Positions 6,516 to 14,872 are shown, numbered from the stretch's first letter. The stretch is DNA of 18,920 nucleotides from an uncultured Lachnospiraceae bacterium (GCA_900557385.1 USSP01000005.1:1-18920), one strand, 5' to 3'. The notes: generated by a model not told the origin, from the letters alone. A program made the numbers and translations.

Positions 6516-8066
6516 ATGCCGTTAATGGGCTCCCTTTATGTCGGAACTTCCGGATTACAGGCCAGTCAGAACTCTTTGAATACGACTGGTCATAATATTA
6601 CGAATACAGATACAACCGGGTACACCAGACAACAGATTCTGTATAATACCCGTCGATATAATACTCTTCTTAAATCTACAGCCAAGATTTCCAATGAACA
6701 GGTTGGACTTGGTGTCCAGTATTCCAAAACAAGAGCAGTCAGAGATGTTTTCCTTGATAAAACATACCGGAAAGAATCCGGAAGAAGCATGTTTTACCAG
6801 ACCTCGACAGATGCATTAAGTGAAGTGGAAACCTTACTTGGTGAGTTCAGCGGTGAGGAATTTTCGGAAGGCATTGCCAATTTCTGGAAATCGATTCAGG
6901 AATTGGTGAAAGATCCTACCAGCTCCACTATCCAGGGATTGTTTGTGCAACGTGCATCACAGCTTACGGAGCGTGCGAAGGCTGTGTATGACGGTATGGT
7001 AGACTACCAGAATAAACTAAATACCACAGTGACCAGCCTGACGGAAACCATTAACAGCTATGGACACCAGATTGCAACACTGAATGACCAGATTGTACAT
7101 ATTGAGGCAGGCGGCGTAGAGACACCGAACGATCTTCGTGACCAGAGGAATTTATTGCTGGATGAACTGGGAAAACTGGTAAACATGACTTACACGGAAA
7201 ATGCACAGGGTTATGTCAGCATCCAGATCGAAGGGACAGATTTCCTGAAAGGTGACCAGGTGTATGAAATAGGACTTGCCACGGACGGCACCACCGGCTT
7301 TGTCACTCCCTACTGGAAATTCGGTGCAAAGATGCGTACCGATGAGGAAGGAAAGGACTATCTGGATATTTCCAATGCCAGGGTGTTTGACCTGACCAAC
7401 GAGATTTTCACCGCCATGAATTCGGATATCGGACAGCTGAAGGCAGTCCTTTTGGCGAGAGGCGACCGCCATGCCACCTACAGGGACATGGAAGATTTGG
7501 ACACCTATAACCGGGATATTTCCAAGTCTGTCATTATGAACGTAGAGGCAGAGTTCGATCAGATGATGAATCGCCTGACCACTACGATCAACGACGTACT
7601 GGAAAGTGCAGGGTATCAGCCTTTGTTTATGGCGGTAGATGCCACAGAAGGCTTCACTACCACCAATCTTATTGTAAATCCCTGGTACAAGGATTCGCCT
7701 TCCAATCTGGGATTTATGAAAGCAGATGATAAAGCAGATTACGAGACCGCCGCAAAACTGGCGGAGGCCTTTCAGGATGAGAAATGGACACTCAATCCCA
7801 ATGTGGCCACCAAAGTCAACTTCGTCCAGTATTACAACAGCCTGGTCACCCAGGTGGCAAACTCCGGCTATGTATACAATGCACTGACGGAAAGCCAGCA
7901 GAACACCGTAAGCTCCATCGAGGAGGCGAGACAACAGATTGCCGGAGTTTCCACCGATGAGGAATTACAGTTTATGGTGATGTTTCAGAATGCGTACAAT
8001 GCATCCAGCCGTTACATCAACGTAGTAGACAGCATGCTGGAGCATTTGTTAAACTCCATGGCATAA
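6516..8066 (+). CDS. flgK: Flagellar hook-associated protein FlgK (HAP1), first copy
   Basis: Secreted junction protein between hook and filament, 516 residues, close to the usual FlgK size. The N-terminal D0/D1 signature is clear (YVGTSGLQASQNSLNTTGHN, then ITNTDTTGYTRQ). A D1 coiled coil with LRDQRNLLLDELGKLV follows. The C-terminal D0 helix (LQFMVMFQNAYNASSRYINV, then VDSMLEHLLNSMA) pairs with the N-terminal one. The ATG at 6516 is chosen by the ribosome site at 6504-6511; a second ATG at 6525 is too far from it. There is no signal peptide, as expected for type III flagellar export. A second flgK follows after 16 bases; the two share the terminal domains and differ in the centre. Confidence 0.95.
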   Translation: MPLMGSLYVGTSGLQASQNSLNTTGHNITNTDTTGYTRQQILYNTRRYNTLLKSTAKISNEQVGLGVQYSKTRAVRDVFLDKTYRKESGRSMFYQTSTDALSEVETLLGEFSGEEFSEGIANFWKSIQELVKDPTSSTIQGLFVQRASQLTERAKAVYDGMVDYQNKLNTTVTSLTETINSYGHQIATLNDQIVHIEAGGVETPNDLRDQRNLLLDELGKLVNMTYTENAQGYVSIQIEGTDFLKGDQVYEIGLATDGTTGFVTPYWKFGAKMRTDEEGKDYLDISNARVFDLTNEIFTAMNSDIGQLKAVLLARGDRHATYRDMEDLDTYNRDISKSVIMNVEAEFDQMMNRLTTTINDVLESAGYQPLFMAVDATEGFTTTNLIVNPWYKDSPSNLGFMKADDKADYETAAKLAEAFQDEKWTLNPNVATKVNFVQYYNSLVTQVANSGYVYNALTESQQNTVSSIEEARQQIAGVSTDEELQFMVMFQNAYNASSRYINVVDSMLEHLLNSMA

Positions 8067-8082
8067 GTAAGGAGGTGGCACA

Positions 8083-9912
8083 ATGCCTTCCCAATTTTTT
8101 GGATTAATGATTGCCGGAAGCGGACTTCGCTCCGCCAATGCGGCGTTAAATACAACAAACAATAATATCGCGAATGCAAACACGGAGGGCTATAGCCGAC
8201 AGACCGTGGTGCAGGAAGCAAACGCTCCGCTTCGGACTTTTGTAAAATACGGATGTGCCGGTGCCGGTGTGGAAACCATTGCAATCGAGAGAAACCGCAG
8301 TGAGTTTTACGATGCCAAGTATCGCTCTAACAATACCAGACTTGGCATTTATGAGATTAAGCAATACTACCAGATGCAGGTACAGCAATATCTGAAGGAT
8401 GATGGAAAGACTGGTTTCTCTACACTCTATGGCAATATCAGCAATGCACTGCAGAACATTATTACCAATGGTGCGGATTCCAATCCGGTGAAGAAAGACT
8501 TTATTTCTTCCCTATCCAGCATGGCAGAGTATTTTAATACCATGGCAGCGGATTTGAATAAGATTCAGAAGGATATCAACGATGAAATCAAGCTGACTAC
8601 CGATTCCATCAATTCCATCGCCAGTTCCATTGCGACATTGAACCAGCAGATTAACGTGATTGAGATGACGGGAACCACTGCCAATACCTTACGGGATAAA
8701 AGAGATTTACTGATTGACCAGTTATCCGAACTGGTGCATGTGGAAACCCAGGAAAGTCCCATTATGGATCCCAACGACCCTGGCAGAGAGACGGGAGGAA
8801 CCCGTTACCTGGTAAAAATCGCCGGAGGCCAGACTCTGGTGGACGGCTCCAGTTATCAGCAGCTGGAGTGTAATGTCCGGGACTGCAGAGTGAACCAGTC
8901 CGACGCAGACGGCTTGTATGACATCAGCTGGACCAATGGCAATACCTTTACCATGACCAATCCCTCCATTGGCGGCAAGCTGCAGGGTCTGATTGAGATG
9001 CGGGATGGTAATAACAACTACTATTTCAATGGAAAAGTAACGGATGTACAGCCTGGAAATCCGGGATATCATTCCCTGACTGTACAGGTGACTGACGAAA
9101 ATCTTCTGGATTTAAACAAATCCACATTACCGAAAACCGGAACCATCAATCTGGGCAATAAATCCTATGCTTACACCGACTGGGAGTTTAACGAGGTGGA
9201 TGGTACTTACACCTTTACCATTGATGATGCCAAATGTGATTCTACCATTGGTGCCAATGCGGTAGGTTTGAAAGCACAGGTAGGAGACAGCTATGATTAC
9301 CAGGGCATTCCTTACTACATGGAACAGATGAATGAATTCCTGCGAAGCTTTACCCAGAACTTTAATAAGATTTTACAGGATGGCTATACCTCATCCGGAC
9401 AGAAAGGAACCTGGATTTTTACCGGGGGCAAAACCGAGGGTGGACAGTTTGAGATGGGACTGGGTGCCAACGGTGAGATTGATAAGAATAAATACTATCA
9501 GATTACCGCATTTAATTTCCAGATCAACCAGGAGCTGATTGATGACCCGTCCAAGCTGGCAACCAAAACAGATTCCAGCCTGGGTGTGGATGCCTATGAT
9601 GTCATCACCAGCCTAATCAAGCTGATGACAGATAAAAGCGGCATGTCCTTCCGCGGAGGCTCGGCGGGAGAATTCCTGGACTGCCTGCTTTCTGACGTGG
9701 CATTGAATGCCAGCAGCGCAGAAACCTTTACCAATACCTATGAGGGAATTAAGAAAAGCGTGGATAACCAGCGCCTTTCCGTCATGGGGGTGGACGAGGA
9801 AGAAGAAGGCGTACAATTGGTACGTTTCCAATATAATTACAATCTGGCTTCTAAAATGATCCAGGTGTTGTCAGAGGTTTATGACCGCCTGATTCTGGAG
9901 ACCGGCGTATAA
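8083..9912 (+). CDS. flgK: Flagellar hook-associated protein FlgK (HAP1), second copy
   Basis: A 609-residue FlgK paralogue. The start FFGLMIAGSGLRSANAALNT, followed by NNNIANANTEGYSRQ, is the classical FlgK/HAP1 D0 motif, nearer to the consensus than the first copy. LRDKRDLLIDQLSELV at about 207-222 marks the D1 coiled coil. Residues about 235-460 form a long beta-rich central domain. The C-terminal helix is VQLVRFQYNYNLASKMIQVL followed by SEVYDRLI. The ribosome site AAGGAGGTG is strong. The sequence does not say whether both copies form rings in one filament or are used under different conditions. The gene lies 13 bases before flgL in the same operon. Confidence 0.95.
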   Translation: MPSQFFGLMIAGSGLRSANAALNTTNNNIANANTEGYSRQTVVQEANAPLRTFVKYGCAGAGVETIAIERNRSEFYDAKYRSNNTRLGIYEIKQYYQMQVQQYLKDDGKTGFSTLYGNISNALQNIITNGADSNPVKKDFISSLSSMAEYFNTMAADLNKIQKDINDEIKLTTDSINSIASSIATLNQQINVIEMTGTTANTLRDKRDLLIDQLSELVHVETQESPIMDPNDPGRETGGTRYLVKIAGGQTLVDGSSYQQLECNVRDCRVNQSDADGLYDISWTNGNTFTMTNPSIGGKLQGLIEMRDGNNNYYFNGKVTDVQPGNPGYHSLTVQVTDENLLDLNKSTLPKTGTINLGNKSYAYTDWEFNEVDGTYTFTIDDAKCDSTIGANAVGLKAQVGDSYDYQGIPYYMEQMNEFLRSFTQNFNKILQDGYTSSGQKGTWIFTGGKTEGGQFEMGLGANGEIDKNKYYQITAFNFQINQELIDDPSKLATKTDSSLGVDAYDVITSLIKLMTDKSGMSFRGGSAGEFLDCLLSDVALNASSAETFTNTYEGIKKSVDNQRLSVMGVDEEEEGVQLVRFQYNYNLASKMIQVLSEVYDRLILETGV

Positions 9913-9925
9913 CGGAGGAATTGTC

Positions 9926-11518
9926 ATGAGAATTACCAATAGTATCATGCAAAACAATACACTGTATAACATTAACAACAACAAAGTGGCAGAGGATAAA
10001 TTAAGCAGCCAGATGTCCACCGGTAAAAAGGTAAGCAAGCCCTCCGATGATCCGGTGGTGGCAATCCGTGCCCTGCGCCTGCACACCAACGTGACTGAGG
10101 TTAAGCAGTACTATACCTACAACTCCTCCGATGCGGAAAGCTGGATGAAAACCACACAGGATGCCATGGCGAACCTGACGGATATTATCAACAATCTCTA
10201 TGAACAGGTGGGAAAGGGTGCCAAGAAGGGAATGCAGAGTTCGGACTTGAAAGTAATTCTGGAAGAAATGGATTCCCTCGTTCAGGAGTATTATTCCATT
10301 GGCAACACGGACTATGCGGGTCGTTTCATCTTCACCGGATACCGCACTGATACCCCGCTGACCTTTCAGGAACAGACCCAGGCGCAGTTTAACATTAACG
10401 AGGACTTTACCAAGGATTCCATCGATGAGATTAAATATACCGGACTTCATGATCTGGATAAAATCACCTCGGAGAACTTCATGAATTATGATACATTGGA
10501 TGACTTAGAGGGAAAAACAGACAGTATTGTAGAAAATACCCTGCATCGCATCCGGTTGTCCTACGACAATATCAATGACACCGCACCGACTCTGTCATTG
10601 GGAGGAAATCCCCTCACAGATATTACTTGGACAGAAAAAGTGGATGATGGTCATGGTAACATGATAGACAAGACCCAGAATGCAACGGTGAATCAGACGA
10701 TGGTTTCCATTAATGCGGCGGGCAAAGATGCAGCCTATGCACCGCTGGGTGATAACGAAATCCGTTTTATCCCGGAAACAGGCGAACTTCTCCTGGGGGA
10801 TCATGTATACAAGGCAATGATGGAATCCGATGATACGCTCCGGGTAAACTATGATAAATCCCAGTGGGCAAAAGGCGATTTGAACCCGGAACATTATTTT
10901 GCCTGCACGAAAACGGTTCCAAACGGTGATCCGGCGAAGATTGTATACAATACCGGTGCTAACGGTGAAAATACGGTTGCAGACCAGAAAATCGAGTATG
11001 ACATCGGTTACAACCAGAAGGTACAGGTCAACACCAATGCCTACGAGTGCTTTGACCCCAATATGCAGCAGGATATTAACGATTTACGGGATGCCATCGA
11101 CCAGCTGGAAAATATCGAAAACACCGTGGCAAATCTGAAAGAGTACCGCACCAAGTACGAGGAAGGCACCGATGAGTATAAGATGCTCACCAGACAGATT
11201 GCGGCAGCTGAGAAGGCATATGGCTACATTCGTGACGATGTGCAGAAACGGTTTGAACATGCCGTGACCAAGAAACAGGGCTATCTGGATGAGGCAGACC
11301 TGGCAATCACCAGCAGCGGCACCCGAAGTGCCCGCCTGGATTTGGCGAAAAACCGTCTCATGGAACAGAAAACCACCTACGAAAGCCTGCAGTCTGAAAA
11401 CGAGGACAGTGATGCCACAGAAGTGACGGTACAGTTAAAGAGTGTGCAGCTTTCCTACGAAGCAGCCCTTCTTGCCACCAGTAAGATTCTTCAGACAACC
11501 TTGCTTAATTATCTGTAA
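9926..11518 (+). CDS. flgL: Flagellar hook-associated protein FlgL (HAP3), enlarged
   Basis: Secreted hook-filament junction protein next to FlgK. The N-terminus MRITNSIMQNNTLYNINNNK, with KLSSQMSTGKKVSKPSDDP and then YAGRFIFTGYRTDTPLTF (about 130-150), is typical FlgL. The C-terminal helix VTVQLKSVQLSYEAALLATS, then KILQTTLLNYL, is flagellin-like. At 530 residues it is far longer than the roughly 300 of Bacillus FlgL. The extra length is a beta-rich central region (about 155-380) and an added helical stretch (from D386) before the final helix, so the exposed domain is large. The ribosome site is GGAGGAA. A 71-base gap with hairpins separates it from fliW. Confidence 0.93.
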   Translation: MRITNSIMQNNTLYNINNNKVAEDKLSSQMSTGKKVSKPSDDPVVAIRALRLHTNVTEVKQYYTYNSSDAESWMKTTQDAMANLTDIINNLYEQVGKGAKKGMQSSDLKVILEEMDSLVQEYYSIGNTDYAGRFIFTGYRTDTPLTFQEQTQAQFNINEDFTKDSIDEIKYTGLHDLDKITSENFMNYDTLDDLEGKTDSIVENTLHRIRLSYDNINDTAPTLSLGGNPLTDITWTEKVDDGHGNMIDKTQNATVNQTMVSINAAGKDAAYAPLGDNEIRFIPETGELLLGDHVYKAMMESDDTLRVNYDKSQWAKGDLNPEHYFACTKTVPNGDPAKIVYNTGANGENTVADQKIEYDIGYNQKVQVNTNAYECFDPNMQQDINDLRDAIDQLENIENTVANLKEYRTKYEEGTDEYKMLTRQIAAAEKAYGYIRDDVQKRFEHAVTKKQGYLDEADLAITSSGTRSARLDLAKNRLMEQKTTYESLQSENEDSDATEVTVQLKSVQLSYEAALLATSKILQTTLLNYL

Positions 11519-11525
11519 ATCGGTA

Positions 11526-11586
11526 CTGTGCAGGAGTATACAGACATAAACTTTAAGTGCGCGTAAGCCGCGCAGAAACGAGGAAA
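11526..11586 (+). promoter_or_regulatory. Structured leader between flgL and fliW
   Basis: Two small hairpins precede fliW. CTGT (11526-11529) pairs with ACAG (11540-11543), presenting CAGGAG in its loop. TGCGCG (11558-11563) pairs with CGCGCA (11569-11574), ending just before the fliW ribosome site. A GGA in a loop plus a second GGA at the ribosome site resembles CsrA targets. There is no T-tract, so it is not a terminator. The function is inferred. Confidence 0.3.
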
Positions 11587-11589
11587 ACG

Positions 11590-12060
11590 ATGAAGATCAC
11601 TACCAAGAATTTCGGAGAAGTTGTCATTGATGATGACAAAATTATTACTTTCCCAGGAGGAATTGTAGGATTCCCGGACTTGAAGAGCTTTACATTGATT
11701 CACAATGAAGAGAAGGATAAGGTGAACAGTGTGCATTGGCTGCAATCTCTTGATGAGCCTGCGTTTGCCATGCCGGTATTGGATCCTCTTCTGGTGGAGG
11801 AAACCTACAATCCCGAGGTAGAGTATGAACTGTTGAAACCCTTAGGAGAATTAAATCCCGAGGAAATGCTGGTGCTTGTGACCCTGACGGTACCCAAGGA
11901 TGTAAAAGCGATGAGTGTTAATCTCAGAGCACCTATTGTGATTAATTCCGAAAACCGTCTTGCTTGCCAGATCATTCTTGAAAGTGACCAGTATGCAGTG
12001 AAATATCCCATCTATGAGAAACTGAATGCAAAAAAACAGGAGGCAGGTGCGAAATGTTAG
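11590..12060 (+). CDS. fliW: Flagellar assembly factor FliW
   Basis: Cytoplasmic protein that binds flagellin and CsrA, so that free flagellin releases FliW to CsrA brake control. It has 156 residues, the usual length. The N-terminal pattern MKITTKNFGEVVIDDDKII, then FPGGIVGFPDLKSFTLI, is diagnostic, as are PAFAMPVLDP and LNPEEMLVLVTLTVPKD with NLRAPIVINSENRLACQIIL. The ATG at 11590 follows GAGGAAAAC with proper spacing. An in-frame GTG at 11557 lies in the upstream hairpin and has no ribosome site. Its last 7 bases overlap the start of csrA, suggesting coupled translation of the two partners. Confidence 0.95.
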   Translation: MKITTKNFGEVVIDDDKIITFPGGIVGFPDLKSFTLIHNEEKDKVNSVHWLQSLDEPAFAMPVLDPLLVEETYNPEVEYELLKPLGELNPEEMLVLVTLTVPKDVKAMSVNLRAPIVINSENRLACQIILESDQYAVKYPIYEKLNAKKQEAGAKC

Positions 12061-12272
12061 CGTTATCCAGAAAGAAAAATGAAGCACTGGTGATTAACAA
12101 TGACATTGAGATCACCGTGTTGGAAATCAAGGGAGAGCAGGTGAAGATCGGTATCAATGCGCCCAAAAATGTACCAATCTATCGAAAGGAAGTCTATCTG
12201 CAGATCCAGAAAGCCAATGAGGAGGCAACCAACACGGAAGGCATTGCAGAACTAGATGCGTTGCTTTCCTAG
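12054..12272 (+). CDS. csrA: Carbon storage regulator CsrA
   Basis: Dimeric RNA-binding protein that blocks translation by binding GGA motifs; in Firmicutes with FliW the main target is the flagellin mRNA. It has 72 residues. MLALSRKKNEALVI, GEQVKIGINAPKNVPIYRKE and R44 (RNA contact) are conserved. N55, reported as a FliW-interaction residue in Bacillus CsrA, is also present, in keeping with the FliW-regulated type. The ATG overlaps the fliW stop region (12054-12060). The tail after residue 58 is polar. A terminator follows, so csrA is the last gene of this run. Confidence 0.96.
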   Translation: MLALSRKKNEALVINNDIEITVLEIKGEQVKIGINAPKNVPIYRKEVYLQIQKANEEATNTEGIAELDALLS

Positions 12273-12289
12273 AACCAAAGTAGAAGGAG

Positions 12290-12354
12290 AAAAAGATGGT
12301 AAAACAATTTCCTGTAACAATCTTCTGACAGGGAGCTGTTTGCCATCTTTTTTT
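12290..12354 (+). terminator. Rho-independent terminator after csrA
   Basis: GATGG (12295-12299) pairs with CCATC (12343-12347), flanked by an A-tract and a 7-T run (12348-12354). Inside, AAACA (12302-12306) pairs with TGTTT (12337-12341), and CCTGT (12311-12315) with ACAGG (12328-12332), giving a long interrupted stem. It separates csrA from the SigD-type promoter of flaG. A short ORF with its own ribosome site runs into the hairpin. Confidence 0.8.
12296..12328 (+). other. Possible 10-codon leader ORF inside the csrA terminator
   Basis: AGAAGGAG at 12282-12289 is a good ribosome site 6 bases before an ATG that opens a 10-codon frame (MVKQFPVTIF, stop TGA at 12326-12328). The ATG is part of the 5' arm of the terminator stem, so an initiating ribosome would block the hairpin. 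It may be chance, since terminators can carry purine runs, but the ribosome site and spacing are as good as those of the real genes here. Confidence 0.2.
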
Positions 12355-12365
12355 GCATATTCCCC

Positions 12366-12392
12366 TTAATTTCCGAAGAAATTAACCGATAT
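12366..12392 (+). promoter_or_regulatory. SigD (sigma-28) type promoter of flaG-fliD-fliS
   Basis: TTAA at 12366-12369, a 15-base spacer and ACCGATAT at 12385-12392, the same geometry as the flgM promoter. It follows the csrA terminator and precedes flaG by about 50 bases, as expected for a late filament-cap operon. The spacer is a perfect inverted repeat: TTAATTTC, loop CGAA, GAAATTAA (12366-12385). Confidence 0.75.
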
Positions 12393-12431
12393 TAAATACA
12401 GAAAGCAATCCAGATAAACAGATTTTCACAT

Positions 12432-12439
12432 GGAGGTGA
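12432..12439 (+). promoter_or_regulatory. Ribosome binding site that fixes the flaG start
   Basis: GGAGGTGA lies 5 bases before the ATG at 12445. The in-frame ATG at 12430 overlaps this site and has no ribosome site of its own, so 12445 is preferred. Confidence 0.75.
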
Positions 12440-12444
12440 CAACA

Positions 12445-12903
12445 ATGGCAATAGAACCATTAGGATCAGTAATGAGTTTACAAAATCAGATGAATGTAAA
12501 GGCACAGTCTGAAGCACGTCCTCAGCAGGTAGAAAGCACGGATGCAGTCTCCACTGAAGCAGCAAAACTTGTGGATGCTACGACTGCAGGTGTGGCAGAG
12601 ACACAGCCACAGCAGAAAAATTCCGACGGACAGACCGGAAATAGTCAAAACGGCGGAAATGATTATATCCAGACCTTTGAACAGAATCAGGATAAAATCA
12701 AAAAAGCAGTTGAGCAGATGAATAAAAACATGAATAACTCCGAAGCAATTTTCGGAATTCATGAGGGCACCAACCGGGTAACCATTAAGATTGTAGATAA
12801 AGATACCAAGAAAGTCATCAAGGAACTTCCTCCCGAGAAGACCCTTGATATGATTGCGAAGGTCTGGGAGATGGCAGGTATCATGGTAGATGAAAAACGA
12901 TAA
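12445..12903 (+). CDS. flaG: FlaG family flagellar protein
   Basis: Small flagellar protein, 152 residues, encoded next to fliD in many bacteria and reported in some species to influence filament length; its biochemical role is unclear. The first 75 or so residues are polar and low in complexity (rich in Gln, Ser, Ala). The C-terminal half is the FlaG domain, from about YIQTFEQNQDKIKKAVEQMN to the end. It contains FGIHEGTNRVTIKIVDKDTK, then VIKELPPEKTLDMIAKVWEM, the conserved 'IRxIPPEExL'-like motif. First gene after the second SigD-type promoter, 15 bases before fliD. Confidence 0.93.
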   Translation: MAIEPLGSVMSLQNQMNVKAQSEARPQQVESTDAVSTEAAKLVDATTAGVAETQPQQKNSDGQTGNSQNGGNDYIQTFEQNQDKIKKAVEQMNKNMNNSEAIFGIHEGTNRVTIKIVDKDTKKVIKELPPEKTLDMIAKVWEMAGIMVDEKR

Positions 12904-12918
12904 GTATGAGGATATAGT

Positions 12919-14466
12919 ATGACAATCAGAATTACAGGTATGAATTCCGGTCTTGATACGGAGACCATTATTAATGAACTGGCCAGTGCCAGAAGTCAGA
13001 AGGTAACTTCTTTACAGAAAGCGCAGACGAAACTGTCCTGGAAAATTGATGCATGGCAGAGCCTGAATACAAAGATTTACAATTTTTACGCAAATACGCT
13101 GAGTGATATGCGTTTTACCGGTAATTATGCGAAGAAAACCACAAAAGTGTCGAATTCCAATGCGGTCAGTGTTTTGACCGGTGGTACTGCCATGAACGGT
13201 ACACAGAAACTGAATATTACCCAGCTTGCAAAGACAGCTTATCTTACTGGCGGAAAGATAACCAACGCGGAGAATGCGGACAAGAGTGTAACCGCAGATA
13301 CCACATTGAAAGAACTGGGATTTACCGGAGACACTGCAAAATTTAATCTCACTATTGGCGGAGAGACGAAGGAACTGGAATTTGCCTCCGATGCGAAAAT
13401 CAGTGATGTGGTTTCTTCCCTGAAGGATGCCGGCTTAAATGCCGGTTTTGATGCTACCAACGGAAGATTTTTTATCAGTGCAGCCAAATCGGGTGAAGCA
13501 TCTGACTTTTCTCTGGAAGTGGCAGACGATGTCAGTAAAACCGCTCTGGAAGCGTTGGGACTTTCCACAGATGATACACTGGCAAATCATGCCACGAAGA
13601 TTGACGGAAAGGATGCCAAGATTCATTTAAATGGTGCAGAGTTTACCTTTGACAGTAATACCTTTGAAATCAACGGACTGACTTATACCATCAATCAGGT
13701 GACTGATCCGGATGGAAAAGACGGGGATGATACGGCAATCAATGTCACTACGGAAAATGATACCAGCGGTATCTATGATATGCTCAAAAAATTTATCAAA
13801 GAGTATAATGAACTGATTAAAGAAGTAGATACCTTATACAATGCAGACAGTGCATCCAAGTATGAACCGCTGACCAGTGAAGAAAAGGATGCGATGTCTG
13901 ACAGTGAGGTGGAAGAATGGGAAAAGAAGATTAAAGATTCCCTGCTTCGCCGGGATGGTACGTTGAACACAGTAAGCAGTGCGATGAAAGAAATTATGCT
14001 GGGTGGATATGAGGTAACAGATAAGAATGGCCAGACCTCCAAAATGTATCTGGGTAATTTCGGTATTGCGACATTGTCCTATTTTGCTTCTGCAGATAAC
14101 GAAAAAGGTGTTTTCCACATTGATGGAGATGATGACGACACCAATACAAAAGCAAATGAAGATCTGTTGAAAAAAGCCATTACCGATGATCCGGATCTGG
14201 TAACTAATTTCTTTACGAAATTGTCCAATACGTTATATGATAAGCTGACCGAGCTCATGGGAAGAACGGATTACAGTTCAGCCTACAAGCTGTATAACGA
14301 TAAGCAGATGGCAACGGAACTGTCGGATTATGAAACCAAGATTAAGGAAGCCCAGGAGAAGCTGAACGATTACACGGATAAGTGGTATAAAAAGTTCTCA
14401 AATATGGAGGTGGCACTCTCCAAACTGAACTCTAAGACCAATGCCATTTCCAATATGTTGGGTTAA
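12919..14466 (+). CDS. fliD: Flagellar filament cap protein FliD (HAP2)
   Basis: Exported cap that folds incoming flagellin at the filament tip, 515 residues. The N-terminal D0/D1 helix has the FliD signature (ITGMNSGLDTETIINELASA, then RSQKVTSLQKAQTKLSWKI). A beta-rich FliD_N-type domain follows (about 75-210, with KLNITQLAKTAYLTGGKI). The FliD_C part has FTFDSNTFEINGLTYTIN, then IYDMLKKFIKEYNELIKEVD, and the C-terminal helix LNDYTDKWYKKFSNMEVALS closes the D0/D1 coiled coil. The ribosome site is GAGGATA. Fits the flaG-fliD-fliS order. Confidence 0.96.
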   Translation: MTIRITGMNSGLDTETIINELASARSQKVTSLQKAQTKLSWKIDAWQSLNTKIYNFYANTLSDMRFTGNYAKKTTKVSNSNAVSVLTGGTAMNGTQKLNITQLAKTAYLTGGKITNAENADKSVTADTTLKELGFTGDTAKFNLTIGGETKELEFASDAKISDVVSSLKDAGLNAGFDATNGRFFISAAKSGEASDFSLEVADDVSKTALEALGLSTDDTLANHATKIDGKDAKIHLNGAEFTFDSNTFEINGLTYTINQVTDPDGKDGDDTAINVTTENDTSGIYDMLKKFIKEYNELIKEVDTLYNADSASKYEPLTSEEKDAMSDSEVEEWEKKIKDSLLRRDGTLNTVSSAMKEIMLGGYEVTDKNGQTSKMYLGNFGIATLSYFASADNEKGVFHIDGDDDDTNTKANEDLLKKAITDDPDLVTNFFTKLSNTLYDKLTELMGRTDYSSAYKLYNDKQMATELSDYETKIKEAQEKLNDYTDKWYKKFSNMEVALSKLNSKTNAISNMLG

Positions 14467-14491
14467 TAGAAACAAACATGGAGGTTCGTTT

Positions 14492-14872
14492 ATGACACCA
14501 CAGGAACAAATGATGCAGCAGTATAACAGAAGCAGGATTCTGACAGCTTCTCCGGCAGAGTTGACCTTGCTGCTTTATGACGGAGCAATCAAGTTCTGTA
14601 ATCTCGCTATTGTGGCGATTGAGAAAAAAGATATTCCCGCAGCCCACACCAATATTGTGAAGGTAGAGAAGATTATTGAGGAATTCCGATCCACCCTGAA
14701 TCGTGACTATCCGGTAGCTGAGGATTTTGACCGGGTTTACTGCTATCTGCTTAAGAGACTGCAGGATGCCAATGTAAAAAAGGACATTGACATTATCAAT
14801 GAGATTCTGGAACACCTGCGCAGCATGCGGGATACCTGGAAACAGGTAATGCAGCAGGCAAAGGTTTCCTAA
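14492..14872 (+). CDS. fliS: Flagellin export chaperone FliS
   Basis: Cytoplasmic helical-bundle chaperone that binds the flagellin C-terminus before export, 126 residues, the usual length. Conserved features are QQYNRSRILTASPAELTLLL (YDGAIKF follows), the helix with VKVEKIIEEFRSTLNRDY, and CYLLKRLQDANVKKDIDIIN near the C-terminus. The ATG at 14492 has GGAGG 6 bases upstream. An upstream frame start at 14441 overlaps fliD and has no ribosome site. It lies 25 bases after fliD; no terminator-like T-tract follows before the next gene. Confidence 0.95.
   Translation: MTPQEQMMQQYNRSRILTASPAELTLLLYDGAIKFCNLAIVAIEKKDIPAAHTNIVKVEKIIEEFRSTLNRDYPVAEDFDRVYCYLLKRLQDANVKKDIDIINEILEHLRSMRDTWKQVMQQAKVS

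Noticed and set aside
7152..7934. Minus-strand open frame of 260 codons opposite the first flgK
   Set aside because: No recognisable motif; it mirrors the codon pattern of flgK.
11547..11574. TAAA-N16-GCCGCGCA as a SigD-type promoter for fliW
   Set aside because: Only the GCCG half of the -10 matches, and the sequence is explained by a hairpin.
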